A stretch of DNA of 64,000 nt, taken from contig JABFRB010000012.1 in the NCBI GenBank assembly GCA_013141385.1, forward strand, positions 19,956-83,955, given 5' to 3'. Origin of the DNA: Bacteroidales bacterium (GTDB lineage: Bacteria > Bacteroidota > Bacteroidia > Bacteroidales > Tenuifilaceae). A program made the translations under genes and the position numbers. Under the pieces are notes generated by a model. That model was not told the DNA's origin. It saw only the letters and a program-made list of their open reading frames with translations, and did not search any database. This document shows, piece after piece, positions 1 to 12,000 of the stretch. Position 1 is the first letter of the stretch. Each line of letters starts with the position of its first letter.

Positions 1-3000
1 CGACTTTATTAGCATACTTATATCCGCCAACATTTCCGTCATATTGTGATGTATTTCCAAAAGTTACCATCTGAGATGGTTGTCGATCATGATAAATTTT
101 GGTTAAAAACTTTTCTACACGAGATGGTTTAGCAACCATGACTAATGTCTGAAGTTGATCTGATTGTAGTATATCTTGCCAAATATCTAAACCCATTTGA
201 GTAGTAAGCAATTCCTGTCCAAAATCCTGAGCAATCATTTTAATATATTGCTCCGATTGAACTTTATCTTTAAAACCCATGCCACCCTCTTGCCACAGAG
301 GCCAATTAATAACTGCTGTTTTCCCTTTATCTGGCATTGTTTGCTGGCGATAAAGAGCATATGCCATTTGGAAACGATTGGCTATAGCATAATCACATGA
401 ACCAGTATCACCAAACAAAGCAGCAGTAGATGAAAAATAACAAACAAAATCAAGTGGCTGCTCACCAAAAACCTTATCTAATAAAATGGTACCGATTGAC
501 TTAGGAAGTATTACCTGATCGATATCATCTTTTGTACTTTCAAAATAAGGCTTTGAAGCTTCAACACCTGCTGCATGGATAATCCCAAAAATGTCAAATG
601 GGAGGTTACGAGCCAAAGAAACTAATGATTTTTCATCACTAATATCAATAGAATAGTAGTGAATTTCTTTGGCTCCTGCCTGAGTTAATGCGTCTAATTG
701 TTTTTGAATATTTTCTGTTAATGGATGTCTACCTAATAGTAAAAGTTTTGCTTGATAGTTTTTAGCCAGATATTGTGCAAATTTGAAACCCAATGCTCCA
801 CAACCACCAGTAATTAAATAATGTCCATTTTGTTTTACTATTGATTGTTTTGTTGTTTTGTTTAGTTCAGATGGTTTATAGGACAATATAAATCTTTGAT
901 TGTTTTTATACCTAATTACACCTCTATGTTTTGATGCGTCTACCATTTGTTGAACAGAAGGTGAAGTTGAATCGGTGTAAAGTATTGATATCTGCGTTTT
1001 AGATAGCGTTTGTTTTAGAGATCGTTCGAAACCAATCCAGGAATAATCCCAACAAGAATCTAAGGTTAAAGAATCATAACGACCTACTAGAATAACGTTG
1101 GAAACATAATGAACCGATCCTTTGATGGCTCTAAATAAATTAAATAATGCATGAATACCCTCTGCCTTCTGATCCTTTGCCCAACTATAAATAATAGCAA
1201 TCGATGGGGTTACACCTTGTACATGTGTCCCAAGAGTTACGTCGTTGAGTATTTGTTGAACATCATTTATACTATTAGGACGGCAATTATAAATTCTCTC
1301 GGATATTTTTTTATACCTTTCTGCTTGATATACAAAAATAGCATTTCGTAATAGATCAGAATCGTTGCTATTTGCAATTTCCTTTTCAAATTCAGAGTCT
1401 GCAAAAATAACATATTGCATATTAGCCTCTTCCGATAGCATCCCATCTAGTGGTTCTTCTTGCCAGTCTTCCTTATAATATAGTATTTTTGATATTTCGC
1501 GTGATTGCTCTGATTTTAGTTTCGATAACTCATTTGTGTCTAACAACTGTTGTCTACCATCTAGATCGTTGGCATTGACAGCCATTGGTTGAAAAGTTAA
1601 TCCCTTCATCTGCACACAAATGTTCCCTTGCACGTCACACAAATCAATATCTATTTTATTAATTACTGCATTTGAGTTAATCCCTTGAGAATTGTGTACC
1701 CATACATACATTTCTTTTGTACAGGCTGATATAATAGTCATAGTTTCCAGAGTATCTGGAAGCAAAGGATAGACAGGCAATTGATTAAAATCTGTAATCA
1801 AAACTATACTGGTGTATATTGCGCTTTCTAACAAACTAGGATGTAAATAATAATCAGATTGATTATTCTCTATAATAGCAGGAATATTGATCTTTGCTAA
1901 TAACTGATTTGTCCCTTTATATACTTCGCTTAACGCCTGCATAGCTATACCATAGTTGAAACCCATCTGAGTCAATATACTATAAAAGTTAGTAACTTCT
2001 AGTTTATCTTTCCCCATTTTCTCTTTGAGTTTCTCTATATCAAGCTTATTAGACAATGATGATTTACTATTTAAAATGACTTTTCCACGGTTATGTATAA
2101 TTTCCTCATCTGCCACTATACTATAAATTTCATAATCGATTGTTTCATCATCGTCCTCAAACAGGGCGATAGAGACATCTTTATCATTTGTGACTATAAT
2201 AGGTTGTGTCCAAATAATATTATACAATTCAAGTATAATTGATTCCTGCTGAATTGATGTTGCCTGTTCTACTGCAGCACGAACCATTTCCAAATAGGCG
2301 GCAGCCGGCAGAACTTTATATCCATTAATTTGATGGTCGTTAAGGAAAAATTCCTTACCGTTAAAAGTGGAACTGTAACTCTGTTGACGGAGGTTTGATG
2401 TGTTGCTATGCAACAATGGATGCAGTACTGAAAAGGTAGTCAGTATTTTGGATGCCATCAATGTTTCTTCTACTTCAAACCAGTATCGTTCCTTGGCAAA
2501 AGGATAAACAGGTAAGTTAATACGTCTGGGTTTATTATTGCCATAGAGCTTGTGCCAATCCAGCTCCAGACCTTTAACCCATAAATCCAACAGTTTTGAT
2601 AGTTTCTTTTGGGCTATCCACTGATCAACAATCATCTCTTTCATGTCATCATCTCCACTAATGATGCTCATCCCTTCTTTATTACGTTTTACCTGCCCTT
2701 GATAAACGTTTTCAATATTTTCTTTACCTTCTGTATAGGACTTAAGTTTTTCAGCCAATTCTCCTATAGAACTAACCATAAAACCCAAACGTTCTCCCAT
2801 TGCTTCTCTGCCCATTTGCAAAGTATAAGCCAACTCTACAAACTCTATTGTTTGCCCCTCTTGTCGAATATAATCAAGTAGATCACTAGCCTTCTGTTGT
2901 AGTTGCTCTGCTGTTCTGGCAGACAGAGGAATTATAATTTTATTATTTTGGGTAATGAATGTAATATTCGACTTAGCTTCTATTGGAGGTAGATATTCTG

Positions 3001-6000
3001 CCAGTACTATATGAGCATTGGTGCCACCAAAACCAAAAGCACTTACCGCAGCTTGACGTCGCTGAGAATCCTTTAACTCCCACTTCTGTAACTGGTTATT
3101 GACATAAAATGGGCTCTCTTTTAAACCAATATGCTCATTAAGATGATCAAAGTTTATAGTTGGAGGCAGTTGTTTATGTTTCAACGCTAAAAGGACTTTG
3201 ACAAAACTTGCAACCCCTGCAGCCGTTAAACAATGACCAATGTTGCTCTTCACCGAACCTAGGGCGCAATACTCTTTTTTCTGGGTATACTTTTTAAAGG
3301 TTGCTTTGAGGGCTCCAACCTCAATAGGATCACCTAATTTAGTACCAGTACCGTGGGCTTCAACCAATTGAATATGCTCCGGATCAATATGATATTTGTC
3401 GTAAACCTCTTGTTCCAGGCGCGTTTGTGATTCCTCATTTGGGGCGGTAATGCCATTGGTTTTGCCATCCTGATTGACCCCCCAGCCTTGAATGACTCCT
3501 AGAATCGCATCATGATCTTTTTCTGCATCCGCCAGCCTTTTTAACATCACAACACCAACGCCTTCTCCTGGAACAAAACCATTGGCCTTCTGGTCAAAAG
3601 TAAAACACTTGCCATCTGGCGAGAGCATACTGGTTTGTGAACACATAATATGCATAGAAGGGCCTGACAGCACATTGACACCTCCGGCTAAAGCTATGTC
3701 ACTGCTTCCAGAATTCAAACTATCGCACGCACTGGCAATAGCAACCAAAGATGAAGAGCAAGCAGTATCAATGGATAAACAAGGACCTTGTAAATTTAAG
3801 AAGTAGGAAATGCGTGCTGCCAATACAGAAGAAGCACTCCCTGTGAAGCCCTGAGCACTCAATTGGTGCTTTTGTGATAACTTATGATAGTCTCCCGGAC
3901 CACAACCAACGAAAACCCCACATTTGGTACCCGACAGGCTTTTGGGGTTGTATCCTGAATTTTCTATGCTGTGCCAACACGTTTGTAAAAAAACTCGTTG
4001 TTGCGGATCCATGTTCTCCGCTTCTGTGGGTGAGATATTAAAAAATAATGGGTCAAACAGGTCATATTCTTCTAAGGCTCCCATCCATTTACCATTGGTT
4101 TTTCCTGGTACAGGGCCTCCTTCTTTATAATAGGTATTAATATCCCAACGCTTCTGCGATATTTCACTGATGCAATTTTTGCCCTGAGCTATATTTTGCC
4201 AAAACTCTTCAAGGTTTTTTGCCTTGGGAAATTGTCCGGCCATACCAATCACAGCAATTGGCTGATAGACAGAAGATGTACCAGCGTTAATTCTCGATGA
4301 GATTTTATTACGCCAGGATGAAAGTTTCTTAACAGCTGGTTGAGAAACTATTTTATTCTGTAATTTTAAAGGAATACTTAATTCTGACTTATTAGATAAT
4401 GTAACCAGTTTTTCGGCTTCTTCTTTTACATAACGACTAAGTTGAGAAAGGGTTGAGTAACTATAAACTTTGGTCGCTTCAATCGAGGTTTTATATTTTT
4501 CATTAATCTTACGTATCCAAGTCACACCAGTAATAGAATCTAAACCCAGATCGACAAATTGAGTATTCTCTTCAATTTCATGCTCTTGTAAATGCAACTC
4601 CTGAGCTAAAAGCTGTCTAAGGCTGGCTGTAACTGTAGGCAAAATATCTATCTGTTGAACATAAGAAGCCGAATTAGCGGATATACTAACTTCTGATTTG
4701 TTAGTTAAAGTATCTACTTTTTCAACTTCTTCTTTTACATAACGACTGAGTTGAGAAAGGGTTGAGTAGCTATAAACTTTGGTCGCTTCAATCGAGGTTT
4801 TATATTTTTCATTAATCTTACGTATCCAAGTCACGCCAGTAATAGAATCTAAACCCAGATCGACAAATTGAGTATTCTCTTCAATTTCATGCTCATGCAG
4901 ATGCAACTCCTGGGCTAGGAGCTTACGAAGGTTGGCAGAAACAGAAGCCATGTTTTCATTACTGGACATTGGGTCTACAATTGCCGGACTTAATAATATT
5001 TCATCAGGGTTCGCTTTTATGGGAATATGACTATTCGCCTGAATAAAATTATTTTCAATTTGAGCCAAAGTTTCAGATTGACCAACAAAAGTTTTTTCAT
5101 GCATGCCCAACTCAAGTTCATAGGCCTCTTCTAGTGGTTTATGAAAATGGTGAGTCATTTGATGTTTGAAGGCTATTAATTGACTTCGCGAACTATTCGC
5201 TATTTGTTTGGCTAAATCAAGAGCTGCTATATTAACTTGCTCTCTTTGTATAACTGGGATAAGAAGCCCTCTCTCTTTGAACTCTCTGCCATTATATTCT
5301 TGCCCCGTCAGCAAGGTTTCTCTTGACAGGTCATACCCGATTTTTTCAGGAAATATAAAAGTGGCTCCCGCTCCAGGTGTAAATCCATAGTTCATATACG
5401 GGCTAAAATATTTACTTTCTTCGCTAAACACGATGAAATCGGCAAACATTCCCAAAGACCATCCTGCTCCAATACCGTGACCTTGCATGGCTGCAATTAC
5501 TGGTACCTTGCACGTCATCGTGATTTGATAAATTTTATTATCGGTAAATTTGGTTTTTCCTTCCTGTATGGATAACAAAGTCTCTTTGGTACCACCTGAA
5601 GCAAAGTATTGTTCATAACCAGTCAGAATCACAACCTTATAAGAGGGCGATTTTTCAATATGATCAAAAACTTCGTTAATTCCCTGTATTATTGCGTCGG
5701 AAAACATATTCTTCGCTTCCCGATCTTCCATTTTTACCACGAGAATCCCTTCAGGATATGCCGTTGCGGTTATAACGTTTGATTTAAGAGTTATTAAGAT
5801 CGGCAAAGTGGATAGTGTCTCGATTGCCTCTTCTTTCGGCTCTGACCAAGCCGGCTGATTTGTAATTTTTTCCCGGATACTGAAAATCATTTGTTTTTTC
5901 CACGATACTATAGTATCCAATGGCAACTTAGACCAATTTTCAGCTAACTTTAAAGCTGTGGTCAGAACTTGTTCCTGCACCACACTATTTATGGTTCCAA

Positions 6001-9000
6001 CTTTTTGCTGTAATTCAATTCCTGAATACTCATTGCCTGTCAGTAATATTTCTTTACCAAAGTAGTTGCCAAACCGATACGAAAAAATCATAGCAGCTTG
6101 CCTTGCCAACTCTGAACTTTGTCCAATATTGGCAGATGAATAACTACCTTTTGCATTATAAATACAAGCATCACAAAACTGGCTGATGAACCAAGCTAAA
6201 CCCTTAGCATTCGAATCCAAAGCGGCTATGACAGGAAGAGGTGATTCAAGAACAAGACGTTGAAAATCCAAAACGTCATTAACAGAAACTTTCTCCGAAA
6301 GAAAATCAAGATAATCACTAACAAGAACAATGGATTTGTATTTAGATGAATTGTTAAGCTGTGCAAATATATCGGTTAAATCTGCAACTAACGTTTTCAT
6401 TCCTGATCCTTTCTTTGCATCACAAACCCTGATTACAAGTACACTTTTCGCATGGGTTTCCAACAGAATCTGTTTCGATGTTGATGTTATTTTGCTGCCA
6501 GCCCTTGATTTATCCGTTTGTTTATTCGCATTTAACGGATCGACCACGGTCAAAGCGCCCACAAGGTCATTAATGTGACGGGCTAAATGCTGCTTCAACA
6601 GGCGAAGCGATGCCCCAGATTTCTTCGCTAATTTCGATGCTAGCACGAGCGCGTGGGCTTCAACCTGATCCTGATTCAAAATAGAGCAAGTCCACCCTTT
6701 GTCCTTGAGCTGGTTGCCAGTGGAACCTTCTGAAATATACAGAAAGTCCGTTGCCCGAACCCCGCCAAACCGCTCTTCGAAAAGTTGATATTCGCTCTCG
6801 CTGGGATAGAGGCCCTCCTGAGGGCTCGTGTAATAATACCTCCCTGTCCGGCTGCAAATCATAAAATCACACAGGGCACCGATCAGGAAGCCGACACCTG
6901 TGGCATCACCCTGCATGGCGGCGATGACGGGGTATGGGAATGAAGTGATGGCGTGATGCAGCTTCTGCCCGACGGCTTCGTTGTAGTGCTCCCTGCCGCC
7001 GCTTAAAAATGAGCGATTGGTTCCCTTAATCATTAACACCTTGATCGATTCGGTCTGCCTTGCCATTTCAAGTGCTCGCAGTAAGAGTCCTATCAATCCT
7101 CTTTCGAGCGTATTGTTCTCTTCTGCGGATACTTGAATCGAAAAGATCCCGTTCCCGCAATCGTATAGGTTGACGGATGGGGATGCAAATACCTGATGCT
7201 CTCCTGATGATGTCGTATATGATGTATTTGTCAGTGTAATCGAACCTTTACCTGAGGATGCCTTTTCAGTCATTTCCGTTCTAAGAACTTCCGGAGAAGT
7301 CAACGATATTCCCGTTGGCTTGTGTAAGCCGATTTGCTTAAACGTTTGGTTTTGAGGTTCATTAAATGTAATTTTTGGGGTTATAACAGAAGAAATGGGT
7401 ATTTGTTCTGACACCTGTGGTATTGCTGATGAAATTGTCTGACTGGTAGCCTCATCTATTAAATTCTGTGTCCCATACTGGCATACAACTCCACGCATTT
7501 GCACACATACATTCCCTTTTTGATCACACAAATCAATATCCACTTTTGCAGTTTCAGCTTCTGATTGACTCGCCTGTGAATAACGAACCCATGCAAACAT
7601 TTCCTTTGTACAAGCTGATATTATACTTACAAGTTCAAAAGCAGAAGGAAGAGATGGTTGGAACTGACTTTGCGATAAATCTCCGATTAAACCAGCAGAG
7701 GCCTGCATGACACCCTCTATCATGCTTGGGTGTAACAGATAATCATTTTGATCCGCATCAACAACTGTTGGTAAAATGAGTTGCACAAGCAGTTGTTCTT
7801 CTCCATGGTAAGCAGAAGTTATTGCCTTATAAGCAGAACCATAGTTAATACCTGCCTTGGTAAAAATTGAATATAGTTCGCTTGCTTCTAGTCTACCCTT
7901 TATTTGTCCTTTGAGTTGTTCAATGTTTAACTTTGCAGGTGTTGGTTGATGATTAAATATAGCTTGTCCTTGGCAATGAATAACTTCTTCCTCTTTGTTC
8001 TTGCTATATATTTCATAGTCTACCTGATCATCACCTTTCGCAAACAGGGCTATGTCAATTTGTCCATTTTCCGAAATAACAAAAGGTTGTCCACAAACAA
8101 TATTATGTAACTCTAAAATGCTTGACTCTTGCTTGGCAGGTAAGGCTTTACTCACTGCAGCCCTAGCCATTTCTATATAGACTACAACTGGTAGCGTTTT
8201 TTGCTCACCTCTATTATCAATATTAATCTGATAATCAGATATAAATAATTCATTACCGCTAAAAGTTGAACTGTAACTCTGCTGGCTTAGATCTGAGGTG
8301 TTCGTATGCAGTAAAGGATGAAGTACTGCTGTTGTCTTTCCAGCAACACCAAGTTGTCCCCTCACTACCGTATCAACCCAGTAACGTTCTTTAGCAAACG
8401 GGTAGGTTGGCAAACTGATGCGATGGGGTTTTTTATCGCCATAAAGTTTGCCCCAATCAATATCAAGACCTTTAACCCACAATTTTAGTTTTGAGAGTTT
8501 TTTCTGGTCTATCCATTTTTCAACAGTTTGTTGTAAATCATCATCCGAAGTATCCAAGGGCAGCGTATCCTTCTCTCTTTTAACCTGCCCCATATAAGAA
8601 TCTTCAATATCTTGTTCCCCTCTGATATAGGCCTGAAGTTTGTTAGCCAGTTGATCAATTGAACCAACCATAAAGCCCAGACGTTCCTCCATTGATTCCC
8701 TGCCCACTTGTAGGGTATATGCTAAGGAAACAAGATCAGGTTGATGTTTATGAATAAACCCTAATAGATCTTTAACTTTTTGTTTTAGTTGTTCCTTAGT
8801 CCTAGCTGATAAAAGGATGATAACCTTTGCATTTTGTTCAACATCAGTAATTGACTGACTTGCTTCCACTGAGGACACATACTCCTGTATAATGATATGT
8901 GCATTTGATCCTCCAGCACCAAAGGAGGATAATCCTGCGATTCTAGGTATTACTTGACCATCAATAACTGGTTGCTCCCATGTTCTTAAAGTCTGATTAA

Positions 9001-12000
9001 CAATAAATGGAGTCTTTTGAAAATCAATATACGGATTTAATTTCACCGAATGCAACGAAGGTACGATTTGCTTATATTGCATTTGCAATAGGACTTTTGC
9101 AAGCCCAGCTATACCCGCTGCAGATTCACAATGACCAATATTGGATTTGGCAGATCCTATTAAACAAAATTCACTATCCCGAGTATGCTTTTTAAAAGCC
9201 TGACTCAGTGCGGTAATTTCAATCGGGTCACCTAACTTTGTTCCTGTACCATGAGCCTCTAGATAGCTAATATGACGTGCATTAATGTTTGATTCCGCAA
9301 GAGCTCTGCTAATAGCTGCAGCTTGAGCATTAGGATTAGGAACAGAATACCCATTGGTTTTTCCACCATGATTTAGTGCACTACCTCTTAGGATACCATA
9401 AATGTGATCGCCATCCCTCTGGGCTTCGGACAATCTTTTCAGTATTACAACCCCTACACCTTCCCCTGGAATATAGCCATCACCACCCTCTCCAAAACTT
9501 TGGCAATGACCATCGCTAGAAATAAATTGCCCAGCGCTAAGTATCAGATACTTATTAGGGTGAATACTAACATTTACTCCTCCTGCAATCGCCAAACTTG
9601 TGCGTCCTAGTTTTAAATCCTGACAAGCTAAATGAATAGCCGTCAATGAAGAAGAGCACATGGTATCCAGTGTCATGCTAGGACCATGCAAATTAAAGAC
9701 ATATGAAACTCTATTTGCAATACTAGCATAACTGTTGCCAATTCCCATGCGCTTTCCCTGCGTACCAGCTTCCGCTCCAAAAAGTTGATATTCTCCCCAC
9801 ATCACACCAACATACACCCCAACCTGACCCGCTAGGTCTTGTTCATGAGCTATTTGCAAGCCGGCACGGGTATAACCCGCATCTTCTATAGCCATCCAGG
9901 CATGTTGTAAAAATAAACGTTCCTGTGGATCTATATTCTCCGCTTCCCGTGGCGAGATGTTAAAAAATCTCGGGTCAAATTCGTCGACTCCTGCAATAAA
10001 ACCACCCCATTTACTAAAATGCTGCCCGCTTTTCGTGCGATCTTCGCTATAGTAATCACGCCAATCCCAACGCTCTTTAGGGACTTCAATGATACAGTCT
10101 TTCCCATCACGCAAGTTGTGCCAAAATTCTTCAATATTATGTGCTTCAGGAAAACGACCACTTAATCCAATAATCGCAATTGGATCTGTAACTATTGATC
10201 TAGTTGAATTTGCTAAAGCAGAAGTTTGGTTCTGACGGTTAAAACGATGACCTGAAATAGTTCGGTTTTGAGCCAAAGGTTTTTGTTCGGATAGCTTGTT
10301 AACTGATATTTTCTGAGAATTATCTGCAATATTAAAGATTGATGACAATTTATCTAAATGGGTTTTGCTAAAATATTCTGCAAGTTCACTAATAGTCTGA
10401 TATTCAAAGAATAGTGTTTTAGACAAAGTCCCAAAAGTCTTTTCCAATTGACTGGTTAAATTCATCGCCAGTATAGAATCAATCCCATACTTCTCAAGGC
10501 TAGCTTGTGGATCAATCTTATGAGCTGGCAGGCTTAACATTCCAGAGAATTCTTTACACAAATAGTTTTGGGTTTTTTCTAATAAACTACCTGAATTAAT
10601 CTCTGCCACAACAAATTGTTCTTCTTTAGTGATGGCTTTTGAAGTCTCTGAATGAGTATTCTGATTATCGATTATCGTTCGGCGTATTTGCGATAAATTA
10701 CCTTTCAATACCATCATCTGAGCATGTTGTAATTCTAGGCTACGATAAAATGCGAACATCCCCGTTATATTTGAGATTGATTGCAACCCCATGGTTTGCT
10801 GCATCATGTCCTGTTTTGCCTGATCTATAATCATTCCACCTTCTTGCCACAATGGCCAATTGATGGATAAAGTATTCCCTTTTCTAAATTCTTTACCTCT
10901 TAGTTTATTCCTATAAGCAGCAAATTGATCCATAAACGCATTCGCTGTAGCATAATCTGCCTGACCCACATTGCCTACAGATGCTACTGAAGAAAATAAT
11001 ACAAAAAAATCTAAATCAATGTTCTGGCTGGCTTGATCAAGATTATAAGTTCCTAAAACTTTAGGTTCAAGAACTTGTCTAAATTCTGTGGATGTTTTCT
11101 TAATAATAAAATTGTCTGAAACCATCCCTGCGCAATGAATAATGCCATTGAGGGATTTATGCTCTTTATTGACAGAGGCAATGAGTTGTTGTACTTGATT
11201 TAAATCACATATATCCAATTGTTTATAAACAACCCTATCAGTCTCAGTAGACAACTGACCTAAAAAAGATTGTTTTTTTGAGGTCAATTCTGAACGGTCA
11301 GTTAAGATAACTCTTGCCTTTTTAGTTTGCTGTAAAATTTCTTTCGCTAAGAGTATGCCCAAACTACCAAGTCCACCTGTAATAAGGTAAGAACCTTGAT
11401 CTTTGAAAACTATCTTAGGTTCATCCTGACTTGTTTCTATTTCTTTCCAACGTAAAACATATCGCGTTTCTTGCTCATATTTAATAATTGCATTATGACC
11501 TACAACTTGTTCTCTTTGAAATTGTTTTGCTAATATTTCCGCTGAAGTTTGTGGTGTTGTGAGAATAACTTGACCTATTAACATTGGATTCTCCAGCGCA
11601 GCAGTTTTAAGTAAGCCCGATAGACCAACAAGAAGAGTTTCCTCCTGCTCGTCTCCAATAACAATCTGGACAAATATTTTCCCTTGAGGTTTGCCTTTAA
11701 GTATTTTCTGAATAAGTTCAAAACTGGTTAAGGCGTATTCATTGTAACGTTCAGCAATATTTTTCTGCTTATCTGTTTGTAACAATATACAATGACTACG
11801 TGGAACCAAATTCTCAACTTGTTTAATATTAATATTTGGCAATTCACATAGAATAATGTACTGTTCTATGTATCTTGAGTTATTCAAATCAGGTGACACT
11901 TCACCTATACTTGGCTCCCACACAGGAATAGAAAAAAGAATATCATTTTTCTCCCCTTGTTCCTGCAACTTTAAAGTCTTAATTTTCCCTAAAGCTTCCT

